NCBI RefSeq assembly: GCF_900091415.1
Contig: NZ_FMHU01000001.1
Span: 1,116,001-1,180,000, forward strand
Direction: 5' to 3'
DNA: 64,000 bases
Origin: Micromonospora inyonensis
GTDB lineage: Bacteria; Actinomycetota; Actinomycetes; Mycobacteriales; Micromonosporaceae
Of this stretch, positions 8,709 through 17,363 are shown in pieces. Every line of letters begins with the position of its first letter. Position 1 is the first letter of the stretch. The notes under the pieces were generated by a model. The model searched no databases. It saw nothing but the letters and a program-made list of their open reading frames with translations, and was not told the DNA's origin. Both the position numbers and the translations under genes were made by a program.

Positions 8709-9152
8709 TCAGTCGAGGTAGTACTGACACGCCACCTGGTACGCCAGGACGCTGACCGAGGCCTCGTCGTCGGTGGCGTAGTCGGCGGTGCCTCCGGACA
8801 TCTGCGAGTACGTGAAGCCGTCGGCCAGCTCCGGATCGGCGGCGAGCAGGTCTTCGACCGCTCCGGCGATCTCCTGCACCCGGGCGTCGGTCTCCTCGAC
8901 CGTCGCGCCCGGGGTCCGCACCCGGATGTAGAGGCCGATCGTGGCGGTCTCCAGCCACAGCTCCCCCGTGCCGCTGTGACCGGCGGAGGTGCGGGTGAAC
9001 CGGACCCCGCCGCCGTAGACCATCTCCCGCTGGGCGGTGCCGCCGGGCCAGGCGTACGCCACCTGCACCCCGGCCAGCGGCAGACCCGGCCCGGCCTGCG
9101 CGGTCAGCCGGTCGAACAGCGCCCGCTTGCAGCGCAGCCCCTCGGGGTTCAC
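8709..9152 (-). CDS. Tail terminator or minor head-tail protein
   Basis: The product is 147 aa, with a GTG start overlapping the upstream stop by 4 bp. The sequence (RCKRALFDRLTAQAGPGLPL, then LETATIGLYIRVRTPGATVE, then ARVQEIAGAVEDLLAADPEL) has the alpha/beta pattern of phage tail-terminator or minor-tail U-like proteins: a beta sheet followed by a helix carrying EIAGAVED. The position in the connector block supports this. Confidence in the exact role is moderate. Confidence 0.6.
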   Translation of the reverse strand: MNPEGLRCKRALFDRLTAQAGPGLPLAGVQVAYAWPGGTAQREMVYGGGVRFTRTSAGHSGTGELWLETATIGLYIRVRTPGATVEETDARVQEIAGAVEDLLAADPELADGFTYSQMSGGTADYATDDEASVSVLAYQVACQYYLD

Positions 9153-10135
9153 CGGCGGCCACCGTGAAAGATCGAGTGGTACTGCGGGTTGTAGTCCAGG
9201 GTCCGGCTCGCCGGCGCGGCCCGGCCACCCGGGCCGGTGCTGTCGGACACCCGCCGGGAGTACCGGGCGTACGCGGCGTCGACCTCCGGCAGACCGGTCC
9301 GGTACGCGTCCGGCAGGCTCAAGCGGTAGGTGCCCAGGTCCTGGATGGTGAAGGACACCGCCCGGTCGGGGACCTGCTTCTTGTCGAAGTTCAGCCGGTC
9401 CCGGAGCCGGGTGAGCGCGGCCCGGACGAGGTCGGCCGGCGGGGCGTCGGCACCGTACTCGTAGTCCAGGACCACGTTGCCGTCACCGGCGGTCCACACC
9501 GCCCCGTCGACGCGGCGCAGCGACCCGTCCGGGCGGACCGCCAGGGCCTGCAGCTGGGTGGGCGTCAGCGGCACCGGGTCCTGCCCGACCCGGGCCGCGA
9601 TCGACGCCGCCCGCACGGCCCGGACCCCGCGCATGTGCACCCCGGCCCGCCACTGGTCACCGCCGGAGGGCAGGACCAGGTCGGGGGTGCCGGTGCCGTC
9701 GAGCACCACCCGCCGGTACCGGGGCACCCACGCCTGGTCGCAGATCCACTCGCATTCCTGCTCGACCTCGGTGCGCACGCGCACCAGGTCGGTGGTCGGG
9801 TACTTGACCGTGTCCCGCAGGGTCGCGTCCGAGTCGCGGGCCTGCCGCAAGGTGAACAGGAACCCGCCGACGATCTCGACCTGGTCGTGCTCGACGACCG
9901 TCGTCCCGCCGACGGTGGCCGTCCAGGTCACGTCGATGCTCTGCAGCAGCGACTGGCCGGGCATCTGGTAGGTGTACGCGCCGTTGTCGGGGGTGGCGGT
10001 GCCGGCGAACACCACGCCGGTCGGTCCGGCACCCGAGACGCTCACCTCGCCGTCGGGGACGAGCGGCTCCTCGCCGGCACCGAACAGATGGGTGAGCGGC
10101 GCGGCGGCGGTGCGGGCGACCCGGATGAGGCTCAT
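9149..10135 (-). CDS. Head-tail connector / adaptor protein
   Basis: The product is 328 aa. An N-terminal beta domain (EEPLVPDGEVSVSGAGPTGV, then YQMPGQSLLQSIDVTW) is followed by a segment with RVRTEVEQECEWICDQAWVP and ADLVRAALTRLRDRLNFDKK. The second segment resembles gp6-like DNA-packaging or head-completion adaptors, where helices line the neck. It lies between two beta-rich genes and the tail terminator. The family assignment is from pattern and context only. Confidence 0.55.
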   Translation of the reverse strand: MSLIRVARTAAAPLTHLFGAGEEPLVPDGEVSVSGAGPTGVVFAGTATPDNGAYTYQMPGQSLLQSIDVTWTATVGGTTVVEHDQVEIVGGFLFTLRQARDSDATLRDTVKYPTTDLVRVRTEVEQECEWICDQAWVPRYRRVVLDGTGTPDLVLPSGGDQWRAGVHMRGVRAVRAASIAARVGQDPVPLTPTQLQALAVRPDGSLRRVDGAVWTAGDGNVVLDYEYGADAPPADLVRAALTRLRDRLNFDKKQVPDRAVSFTIQDLGTYRLSLPDAYRTGLPEVDAAYARYSRRVSDSTGPGGRAAPASRTLDYNPQYHSIFHGGRR

Positions 10136-10407
10136 CCGATCCGCACCGACCCCTCGACAGTGCCGGACACGACCTCGACGTGCACGCCGGTGCCGGCCCG
10201 GATGCCACCGCCGCCGTACCAGCCGGCGGCGGTGGCGTCGACGTCCAGGGCGACGACATCGAGCAGCGTGCCGGAGGCCTCGGTGCCGTCCCAGATCCGG
10301 ACCACCGCCGCGGTGGTGGCGCGCACCGCGTACCCCCGGTAGATCGCCGGTCCCGTGGCGATCTGCTGGTCGTCGCCGGTGAGGGCCACCGCGCTGGCGG
10401 AGACCAT
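10132..10407 (-). CDS. Small beta-rich phage protein, possible capsid decoration
   Basis: The product is 91 aa with the ATG at 10407 (TGATG overlap). It reads MVSASAVALTGDDQQIATGP, then IYRGYAVRATTAAVVRIWDG and ends EGSVRIG. Proteins with a YRGYxVR...VRIWDG pattern are common in phage head operons, and a decoration or stabilisation function is plausible. It shares its position and fold prediction with the upstream gene, so the two may have arisen by duplication and divergence. Confidence 0.55.
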   Translation of the reverse strand: MVSASAVALTGDDQQIATGPAIYRGYAVRATTAAVVRIWDGTEASGTLLDVVALDVDATAAGWYGGGGIRAGTGVHVEVVSGTVEGSVRIG

Positions 10408-10814
10408 CAGCGGATCCGGTAGGTGACCTGGACCAGGCCGGCCGGGACGGCCAGGCCGGTGCCGGTGTGCGTGACGTGCACGGTCAGCACGTCCCCGGCG
10501 GCCGGCTGCAGGTCCGCCGCCGTGCTGGACACGGTCAGCGTCTCCGGGGTGTTGGCCGCGCCGTTGCCGGCGCTGTACGCCCGGGTGGCCACCACCACCG
10601 TGCCCGCGCCGGCCTGCCGGTTGCGGACGGTCAGGGTGAAGAAGTTGGAGCCGTTGGCGGTGATCGCCGCGCCGGGCACCCACAGGACGCCGGTGATCTG
10701 CGCCCCGTACGGCAACCGGATGATCGGCACCTCGACGGCCGTGCCGGCCAGCGTGGGCGGGATCGGCGCGCTGACCGTCATGTCGCCGCGCAGCTCGCGG
10801 TACTCGATACCCAC
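10407..10814 (-). CDS. Beta-rich protein next to the capsid gene, unknown
   Basis: The product is 135 aa (MGIEYRELRGDMTVSAPIPP). It is entirely beta-strand rich with conserved-looking TVRNRQAGAGTVVVATRAYS and VLTVHVTHTGTGLAVPAG. It begins 31 bp after the capsid fusion gene, the usual site of a capsid decoration protein. No named family is recognised. Confidence 0.5.
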   Translation of the reverse strand: MGIEYRELRGDMTVSAPIPPTLAGTAVEVPIIRLPYGAQITGVLWVPGAAITANGSNFFTLTVRNRQAGAGTVVVATRAYSAGNGAANTPETLTVSSTAADLQPAAGDVLTVHVTHTGTGLAVPAGLVQVTYRIR

Positions 10815-10845
10815 GTCGTTCTCCGTTCGTCTCGTCGGGGCGGGG

Positions 10846-13527
10846 TCAGGCGTTGGCGCCGCGGTAGAAACCGCGGTGGTCCAGCGGGGTGCCGGAGTAG
10901 GTGTGGCGAATCTTGTACGTGTACTTGTCCGCGTTGAACATCGTTCCGGTGGACGGGTCGGCCTGCGTGAACAGCTCCGGCTCCTGCCGGCCCTGGTAGA
11001 AACCCATCTCGATCATCGGGACCATCGCCGGGTCGGCGGCCGCGATCCAGTCGTTGGAGTCCGCCCAGTGGTCCAGGACCTCGAAGTCCAGGCCCCGGTG
11101 CATGTTCGGGATCGTCGCGTCGCTGTTGGACGTGACCGCCACCGCGCTGGTGGTGAGCTGGAACGCGGTCTCCTCCAGCTCCGGCGGGACGATCAGCAGC
11201 TGCGGGGTGATCGACAGGATGTTTGTCGTGTCCCCGTAGGCGGCCTGCTTGCGCATCTTCCGGCGGGCGGTCGACAGGCCGGTGGAGCCGAGCGACAGCG
11301 GGTTGTCGGTGTTGCCGTGGTTGGTGTGGAACAGCGCGGTGGAGTCGTACGTGCAGACCACGTTGGTCAGCAGCAGGTCCCACACGAACCGGTACAGCGT
11401 GATGGCGGCGGCCAGGCCGAGCAGCCGGGGGATGTTGCGGATCGCGCCGATGTCGTCGTTGGCGATCATCTCCAGGGTCAGGTCGTCGGTCCCACCCCGC
11501 TTGATCACCTTGTAGACGGCCTCCTCGTCCCCGGGGGACTGCAGCGGCTGGTACGGGGCGCCCTCGTTCACCACGGGCAGGGTGCCGTACCCGCCGATCC
11601 GCACGCGCTTCTGGTCGCGGAAGTCGGAGACCGGGACGATGTCGGAGACGACCTTCCGCCAGGACTGCAGGCCCGGCTGCCGGTACAGCCGGATCATCCG
11701 GCGGGTGATGCTGTCACCCAGGACCTGCGACCACGACCCCGACGTCATCGACTCGCTGCCCCGGACCGCGCTGTCGAAGCCGGCGCCGAAGCACTCCCGC
11801 AGGATCCGCCGGTTGACGTCCTCGCCCCATGCCTGCGGCCGGTAGCCGGTGATGTCGGCCCACGCCTCCTTGAGGGACTTGTAGCCCTCGGTGTAGTCGC
11901 CGTCCCAGAACTTGTCGAGCGCGGCGGCCCGCTTCTCGGCCGACTCCTTGGTGACCTGGGCGGGGCCGATGCTGGCCGTGCCCACCAGGCCGGCGCGCTC
12001 GACCACGGCGAGACCGGCCTTGATAGAGGTGATCTGCGCGTCGACGACGCTCTCGGTGATCTGCTCGGGCAGTGCCATGGTCACGGACTCGACCACGGCG
12101 ATCGGCAGGCCGGCGGCCTCGACCTTGTGCCGGATCATCAGCTGGCCCAGGAAGCTGGTCTTCGGCTGGCCGGCTTCCAGGCTGCGCTGCACGCTCTCCG
12201 TCGCCCCGCTCGCCGGCGGGGCCGCGGCCGGCGCGGTCCCGCCGGTGTCGGTGGTGCCGCCGGCACCGGTGCCGGCGGTGGTGTCGGCCGGGCCGGCCCA
12301 GGCCAGGCCGACCTCGGCGAGCTGCTCGCTGCTGGCGCCCTTGAGGGCGGCCAGCACGGCGGCCGAATCCAGTGGTGCGGTCACGTCGGACTCCCTGCTC
12401 TCTCCACCGGGCGGTGCGCCCGGGGTGTCGGTGGTGCGGTCGGTGCCGCCGGCGACCATCCGGGTAGCCATGCCCCCGGCGGCCGGGTCGGCGACGACGT
12501 CCGCCGAGAAAACGCGGACGATGGAGGTCGCTTCCTCCATGCGCTGCTCGCCCTCGCCGGTCGGCGTGGACCAGGTCGCGAGGACGTCGTGGCTGATCCC
12601 GACGAGGGGCTCCAGGCCGGTCTCCTGCGCGGCCAGGGCGGCGTCGAGGGCCTCGGCGGCGTGCGTCGCCGAGGGCAGCAAATGCAGATCGCCGTACAGG
12701 CCGTCGCTCTCGACCGCGACGTTGCGGTACGAGCCGACCAGCCCGGCGATCGTCGAGCTGCGCAGCTCGTCCTCGGTGCGGTGGTGGTCGTACGCCTTGG
12801 CGCCCTCGTAGAGCTGGGCGGCGGCCGCCAGCACCTGGTGCGGGTAGCGGCGCCGGTTCTTGCTTTCGCCGGCGCGGATGATCCGGACCCGGAAGACTCG
12901 GCCGCCGGCGGAGTTGACGCCCTTGGCCTCGATCACTCGGCCGGGCACCCGGTCGCGGTGGGTGCTCTCGGTCACTGCTGGTTTCTCCGTCCTCGAGTCC
13001 GCCGCCGGGGCGGCGAACGGGACCGCCGTCCAGGCCGGTCCGTGCGTCCAGGTGAGTGCGTCGAACCGCACGGTCGTCGGTGGTACCGGTGCCGGCGGGG
13101 TGTCCCCGTCGGCGAGGTAGGTCAGGGTCATGTGCGGGGTGAAGCCCCGGTCGCCGCTGACCGGCAAGCCGGCGGCCGCCAGTCGGGCGACCAGGTCGTG
13201 ACGCAGCTCGGCCAGGCCCGGCACGTCGACCGGCGACCACACCGGCACACCGTCATCACCCGGCGGGAACTGGCCGAGCCCACCCACCTGCCCGGTCAGC
13301 GGCGGGTGCGCGGCCGCGACCTCACCGGTGATGGCGGCGACCTGGTCGCGCTGCGCGTCGGTGAGGGCCTTGCCGAGGTAGGCGAGGGTGACGTGCAGCT
13401 CGGCGGCGGGGAGCCCGCCCGGCACCGCCAGGCCGGCGGCCACGTCGTCGGCCAGGTCGAGGCAGACCATGCACGAGCCGCCCGGCACCGGCGGGGCCGC
13501 CTCGGTGACCCGGACGGCGACGGTCAC
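10846..13527 (-). CDS. Fusion: 2H phosphoesterase + prohead protease + Mu gpT-like major capsid
   Basis: The product is 893 aa. The GTG at 13527 overlaps the previous stop as GTGA. Three parts are visible. (1) Residues about 15-170 contain two HxT motifs (H45-V-T47 in ELHVTLAYLG, H132-M-T134 in GFTPHMTLTYL) spaced 85 residues apart, the 2H phosphoesterase/LigT signature. (2) Residues about 190-350 look like an S78-type prohead protease, with AKAYDHHRTEDE for the histidine and EPLVGISHDV for the serine. (3) After a Pro/Ala/Thr-rich scaffold-like linker, residues about 465-893 match Mu gpT-like major capsid proteins (FLGQLMIRHKVEAAGL, then TALFHTNHGNTDNPLSL). Protease-capsid fusions are known; a 2H domain in front is unusual. 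No internal stop or frameshift was seen. Confidence 0.82.
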   Translation of the reverse strand: MTVAVRVTEAAPPVPGGSCMVCLDLADDVAAGLAVPGGLPAAELHVTLAYLGKALTDAQRDQVAAITGEVAAAHPPLTGQVGGLGQFPPGDDGVPVWSPVDVPGLAELRHDLVARLAAAGLPVSGDRGFTPHMTLTYLADGDTPPAPVPPTTVRFDALTWTHGPAWTAVPFAAPAADSRTEKPAVTESTHRDRVPGRVIEAKGVNSAGGRVFRVRIIRAGESKNRRRYPHQVLAAAAQLYEGAKAYDHHRTEDELRSSTIAGLVGSYRNVAVESDGLYGDLHLLPSATHAAEALDAALAAQETGLEPLVGISHDVLATWSTPTGEGEQRMEEATSIVRVFSADVVADPAAGGMATRMVAGGTDRTTDTPGAPPGGESRESDVTAPLDSAAVLAALKGASSEQLAEVGLAWAGPADTTAGTGAGGTTDTGGTAPAAAPPASGATESVQRSLEAGQPKTSFLGQLMIRHKVEAAGLPIAVVESVTMALPEQITESVVDAQITSIKAGLAVVERAGLVGTASIGPAQVTKESAEKRAAALDKFWDGDYTEGYKSLKEAWADITGYRPQAWGEDVNRRILRECFGAGFDSAVRGSESMTSGSWSQVLGDSITRRMIRLYRQPGLQSWRKVVSDIVPVSDFRDQKRVRIGGYGTLPVVNEGAPYQPLQSPGDEEAVYKVIKRGGTDDLTLEMIANDDIGAIRNIPRLLGLAAAITLYRFVWDLLLTNVVCTYDSTALFHTNHGNTDNPLSLGSTGLSTARRKMRKQAAYGDTTNILSITPQLLIVPPELEETAFQLTTSAVAVTSNSDATIPNMHRGLDFEVLDHWADSNDWIAAADPAMVPMIEMGFYQGRQEPELFTQADPSTGTMFNADKYTYKIRHTYSGTPLDHRGFYRGANA

Positions 13528-13928
13528 TCCCCGCTGCCGGAGCGGACGACCTTCTGCAGGTCGCCGACCAGCCCGGATCGCGGCTTGTCCCGGGCCTCCT
13601 CGACGGCCAGGGCCACGATGGCCCGGTCGACGTCGACGCCCACCCACGTCATCACCTCGGCGGCGCTGCCGTCAGGCACCGCCCCGGCCGAGTCCGGACC
13701 GGCCGGCGGCGGGGTCGGGGTCGGGGTCACCGGCGTACCGGCGGCGGGGGTGGTCCGGTCGTTTCCGTTCACCCGGCTCCGGCGGGCGACCTCGCCGGTC
13801 CGCGCCACCGGCGTGCGCTGTCCGTCGTGGGTGGTCACCACGTAGCCGTCGCCGTCGCGGACAACGTCGACGACCTCGCGGGTCTTCATGCCGAGGGCCT
13901 GCGCGGCCTGCTCGCGGGTCAGGGACAT
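13524..13928 (-). CDS. Uncharacterised small head-region protein
   Basis: The product is 134 aa. The ATG at 13928 follows GGAGGA. The N-terminus (MSLTREQAAQALGMKTREVV, then VVRDGDGYVVTTHDGQ) looks like a short helix-turn-helix or EAQQ-type fold followed by a beta hairpin. The middle is Pro/Thr-rich, and the C-terminus (VMTWVGVDVDRAIVALAVEE, then RSGLVGDLQKVV) is helical. It lies directly upstream of and coupled to the capsid fusion. The function is not recognised; a scaffolding or assembly role is possible. Confidence 0.55.
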   Translation of the reverse strand: MSLTREQAAQALGMKTREVVDVVRDGDGYVVTTHDGQRTPVARTGEVARRSRVNGNDRTTPAAGTPVTPTPTPPPAGPDSAGAVPDGSAAEVMTWVGVDVDRAIVALAVEEARDKPRSGLVGDLQKVVRSGSGE

Positions 13929-13962
13929 GGGGTCCTCCAGTTCGGTTGGTGCTCTGGACGCA

Positions 13963-13995
13963 CGAACGCCCCTCGGCAATGCCGAGAGGCGTTCG
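13963..13995 (-). terminator. Stem-loop between two head genes
   Basis: Inverted arms CGAACGCC-CTCGGC and GCCGAG-GGCGTTCG surround a 3-nt loop (AAT) with one mismatch, giving about 15 paired bases. It lies in the only sizeable gap (91 bp) of the head operon. An attenuator or terminator is likely; no T-run is evident. Confidence 0.5.
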
Positions 13996-14019
13996 GTGGG
14001 TGCGCGGTGAGCGCGGGTG

Positions 14020-14229
14020 CTACGAGTCGATGCCCATGATCTTGCGGGCCTTGGTGTGGTATTCGTCCTGCGCCGGGCCAGTGGCGTCGACGTCGACGTG
14101 GTGCTGGTTGTAGTCACTGCCGGGCGGTCGACCCGAGGGGTCGAAGGCGGCGGCGGTGTCCTGCTTGTCGGCCCACTCGCGGTGCCAGTCGCCGAGGGCG
14201 ACCAGACGGCGGCGGCGCTCCGGGTCCAT
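14020..14229 (-). CDS. Small hydrophilic phage protein, unknown
   Basis: The product is 69 aa starting at ATG 14229 (MDPERRRRLVALGDWHREWA) and ending YHTKARKIMGIDS. It is charged, has no Cys pair or membrane segment, and lies directly behind the portal stop (GTGAGCATG arrangement). An earlier in-frame start within the portal gene would give 89 aa, but the ATG nearest the portal stop is preferred. I do not recognise it. Confidence 0.5.
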   Translation of the reverse strand: MDPERRRRLVALGDWHREWADKQDTAAAFDPSGRPPGSDYNQHHVDVDATGPAQDEYHTKARKIMGIDS

Positions 14230-14231
14230 GC

Positions 14232-17099
14232 TCACAGCGGCTTCACTGCCTCCCAGCTCGATCCCAGCAGCGTAGCTTTCCCGATCCACGCGTCCTCACG
14301 GCCCGCGCCGGGCCATCGACCCAACTGCGACACCTCGTACGCCGATGGGTAGTCGACGCTGCCGAACGCGCTGGTGCGGGTCCGTTCCAGCAGGGCCTCG
14401 GCGGCCTCGATCTGCTCGTCGACGCGGTCGGCGGGGATGTCCAGCTCTCCCCGCTCGGCCCGGCCGACATAGTCCTCCAGCCGACCCATGATCTTCATGG
14501 CGACCGTGGAGGTCTTGAAGTCGTATCCGGAGCGGGCCCAGGCGTACCCGCCGACGTCGATGTTGGCCTCCAGCTCAATCCGGTCGATGCCGGCCTCCCG
14601 GTACCACCGTTCGAGGTGAGCGTTGAAGGCTCGGGCAAACCCGCCGCCCTGCATGTCCGGATCGTCGATCTGCAGGTACGCGTGCACGGCGTACAGCTGG
14701 CCGTCGCCGTCCGGGGAGATGGCCCGGGTGACCGTGCCGATCTTGTCGCCGTCGGCGTTGATCAGGTCGGCGTTGCCCACCGCCACGTCCACCGGGCTGG
14801 TGGACCCTTCCGGCTTCCACTGGAAGACGCTGGCCCCGCTGGTACGGACCCGGATACCGGCGTACGTGCCGTCCAGGACCGTGGCCCACTGCTTCTGCAA
14901 CGCGTCGTAGTCGCCGCCAGCGGCGGTGGCCATCAGCTGCTGGGCGGAAGGCGTGGCGGCGGCCGGACCCGCATCAGGGTCGGGACCGCGTCGCCGCCCC
15001 TGGTACCCCGATGTCCACTTCCCGTCGTCGTCGCGCGGCTGGTCCGGGTCATAGGCGCGGCGCCGGCCCCGCGCTTCCCGGTCGCCGCGGTGACGTGCGG
15101 CCGTCCACAGCGACCGGAGCTGGGTGAGCATCGTGCGCAGCTGCGGCCGCTCGAAGACGATGCCGCCGCCCTTCGAGTCAACCCACGCCGACCAGTCGGT
15201 GGTCGCGCCCTTGGGGCGGACGGTGAGGGCCAGCCGCCACCGGTTGTCGTCGTCGACGCGGTACGTGACGTCGCCCCAGTCCTCACCGAGCACCATGCCC
15301 GACACCTGTTCGCCCCGGGACGCGCGGTCGTCGACGTCGTCGAGGGTGTTGTAGAGCCGGTCCCAGCCGTTGGGGCCGAACTCGGCGGTGCGGCCGTCGT
15401 CGCCGGCGCGCCACCGGGTGACGTCATCCGGCGAGACCACTCCGAGGCGCAGCCGCGGGCCGCCGGGTCCACCGATCACTGCGAAGAGCATGTCGTCGGA
15501 CCGGTCGATGCCCCGGGCCCGGTCGCTGGCCATCAGCCACTCGCCCAGGCCGAGGGAGATCCGGCCGGACAGCTTCAGCCGGTCGGCCAGGCCTGCGGCG
15601 AACCCGCCGAACTTCCCGGCGAACCGGCCCCGATCGTCGCGGGGGTGATCCTGCGGGTTCCAGTTGTCCCGCTCGGTGCTGCGCCAGCTCTCCTCCACGG
15701 CGGTGGCGACGTCGCCCGGGTCGGCGGTCGGGGAGTCCAGGTCGGCCGTGTACGGCACGCCCATGTAGTCCTCCCACGCCTTGCGCGCGGCGATCCGGGC
15801 GGCCTCCTTGGACAGCACCCCGGACTGCACGAGCTTCTCCAAGCCCGTGCTCAAATTCAGGAGAATCTTGGCGGTGAACTCCGCGTCGGAGGCGCTGATG
15901 GACGGGCCGGTGACGGTGACCGACTGCGCGGCCGGGATCGCGAACTCCCGGCCGGTGCGCGGGTCGCGGGCGGTGACCATCTGCGGCAGCCGACGCGCGG
16001 CCACCGCCTGGTCGACGACGAAGCGCAGCAACTCGGTCTGGTAGCCGAGCCACAGCTTCTGCACCCCGCCGACACGGCGGCGCACCGGCTCGGCCATCGT
16101 CAAGCTGGTGGCGCGGTTCGCGCCGTCCGGCTCGGCCAACCAGGTCTTCGCCAGGCCCGCGCCGCCGGCGACGAGGGTCAGCACGTTCTTGCCGGCGATG
16201 GAGTCCTCGTCCGCCCCGGTCGGGGCGGTCTTCGCCTCCCAGCTGACGGACTTGTTGTGGACCTCGACCGACCCGGACGGCGGGACGTGTGTCCCGCCCC
16301 GGGCCTTCACGAAGTCGTCGACGGCAGTCTGGTCGCCCTCGACGGTGACGTCCCAGACGAGGTACCGGGCCAGGGCGGTCCGGTCGATCAGGTTGGAGAT
16401 CACCTGGTCGTATGAGCCAAGGTGGTCCAGGATCGGGGTGAGGAACGGGTCACCGCGCAGGTCGTCCATCAACGCCATCCAGGACCGCCACCACATGACC
16501 TTGCCCTCGCGCAGACCGGTCAAGTCGTTGACCGCCACGACCGGCAGCGCCAGGCCTCCGCCGGCACCGCCGCCGAAGACGAGCTCCGCCGGCCAGAGCG
16601 GGTTCCCGCCGGCGAGCCGTACGTCGGTGATCTGGCTGACCGGGGTCGGGGAGATCCGGGTGACCCCGGACAGCGGACCGACGAGCATCTGCAGGGCCGT
16701 CTCGCCCATGAGCATGTGGTCGCGCAGCATCCGGTCCTGCAACGCGAAGAGCTGCACGCGTGGGTCGTTCCAGAACTGGTCGACCACCACGGCGACCTCG
16801 GGACTGTTGGCCTGATAGCTGACACCCGAGTCGCCGACGCAGAACGCCGTGTACGTGTCGATGATCGCGCGGGCCATCGGGTTGGAGCGGTACGACGCCA
16901 CCGAGTGGATCCGGGCCCGCTCGGTGGTCCACCACGGCACCTCCCGGTGCCCGCCCGTGCCGGCCGGCCGCCACCCGCGCTCCCCGTCGACCGGGTCGAC
17001 AGAGAACGCCGCGCCGGCCGCCCCGGTCGCCATCACCTGCTGCGACGTCGCCTCCGCCGCCCGCACTGGTGCGAGGGGCGGGAACAACCACGACCTCAT
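14232..17099 (-). CDS. Portal protein with two additional C-terminal modules
   Basis: The product is 955 aa, about twice the usual portal length. Residues 1-480 are a typical siphovirus portal (WTTERARIHSVASYRSNPMA, then AIIDTYTAFCVGDSGVSYQ, DQVISNLIDRTALARYLVWD, TSLTMAEPVRRRVGGVQ), the dodecameric ring through which DNA enters. A phrase HPRDDRGRFAGKF then marks a new module of unknown fold (about 490-700). A second, similar linker (DQPRDDDGKWTSG) leads to a C-terminal domain whose end (GGGFARAFNAHLERWYREAG, then ANIDVGGYAWARSGYDF) resembles a GNAT acetyltransferase-like fold seen in phage internal proteins and polymorphic toxins. The linkers resemble those separating MuF or toxin domains from phage structural proteins. 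The stop lies just before the next gene's ATG. Confidence 0.85.
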   Translation of the reverse strand: MRSWLFPPLAPVRAAEATSQQVMATGAAGAAFSVDPVDGERGWRPAGTGGHREVPWWTTERARIHSVASYRSNPMARAIIDTYTAFCVGDSGVSYQANSPEVAVVVDQFWNDPRVQLFALQDRMLRDHMLMGETALQMLVGPLSGVTRISPTPVSQITDVRLAGGNPLWPAELVFGGGAGGGLALPVVAVNDLTGLREGKVMWWRSWMALMDDLRGDPFLTPILDHLGSYDQVISNLIDRTALARYLVWDVTVEGDQTAVDDFVKARGGTHVPPSGSVEVHNKSVSWEAKTAPTGADEDSIAGKNVLTLVAGGAGLAKTWLAEPDGANRATSLTMAEPVRRRVGGVQKLWLGYQTELLRFVVDQAVAARRLPQMVTARDPRTGREFAIPAAQSVTVTGPSISASDAEFTAKILLNLSTGLEKLVQSGVLSKEAARIAARKAWEDYMGVPYTADLDSPTADPGDVATAVEESWRSTERDNWNPQDHPRDDRGRFAGKFGGFAAGLADRLKLSGRISLGLGEWLMASDRARGIDRSDDMLFAVIGGPGGPRLRLGVVSPDDVTRWRAGDDGRTAEFGPNGWDRLYNTLDDVDDRASRGEQVSGMVLGEDWGDVTYRVDDDNRWRLALTVRPKGATTDWSAWVDSKGGGIVFERPQLRTMLTQLRSLWTAARHRGDREARGRRRAYDPDQPRDDDGKWTSGYQGRRRGPDPDAGPAAATPSAQQLMATAAGGDYDALQKQWATVLDGTYAGIRVRTSGASVFQWKPEGSTSPVDVAVGNADLINADGDKIGTVTRAISPDGDGQLYAVHAYLQIDDPDMQGGGFARAFNAHLERWYREAGIDRIELEANIDVGGYAWARSGYDFKTSTVAMKIMGRLEDYVGRAERGELDIPADRVDEQIEAAEALLERTRTSAFGSVDYPSAYEVSQLGRWPGAGREDAWIGKATLLGSSWEAVKPL

Positions 17100-17353
17100 G
17101 CCGAACCCGCCACACGCAGCGGAACGGCCTCACCGGCCTGCTCGCCGGCCTGGCGGGCCGCCTCGGCCTGCGTGTGGGCGTGCGTCACGTACGCCAGCCC
17201 GATCGCGACAAGCGAACCGGTCAGCGTCGACCACCACCACGAGCCGGCCAGCGCCCCGACGGACACGATCAGGCCGAGTAGGCCGGCCACGCCCAGCAGG
17301 TTCGACACCAGCGTGGGGGCCTGCACGCTCGGGATGCTCACCGTGATCCGCAT
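17096..17353 (-). CDS. Small membrane protein
   Basis: The product is 85 aa. Two membrane segments are visible (LLGVAGLLGLIVSVGALAG and STLTGSLVAIGLAYVTHAH), followed by a charged tail. It sits between terminase and portal, with its stop overlapping the portal start by 4 bp. Holin-like size and topology are noted, but holins normally lie with the lysin, so the role is unknown. Confidence 0.6.
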   Translation of the reverse strand: MRITVSIPSVQAPTLVSNLLGVAGLLGLIVSVGALAGSWWWSTLTGSLVAIGLAYVTHAHTQAEAARQAGEQAGEAVPLRVAGSA

Positions 17354-17363
17354 CGGGTCCTCC

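Noticed and set aside
14616..16415. Long plus-strand frame opposite the portal gene
   Set aside because: Composition typical of antisense frames in GC-rich DNA and no support from neighbours, all of which read leftwards.
17096..17353. Holin assignment for the two-helix membrane protein
   Set aside because: Size fits, but no endolysin is adjacent and it lies between terminase and portal.
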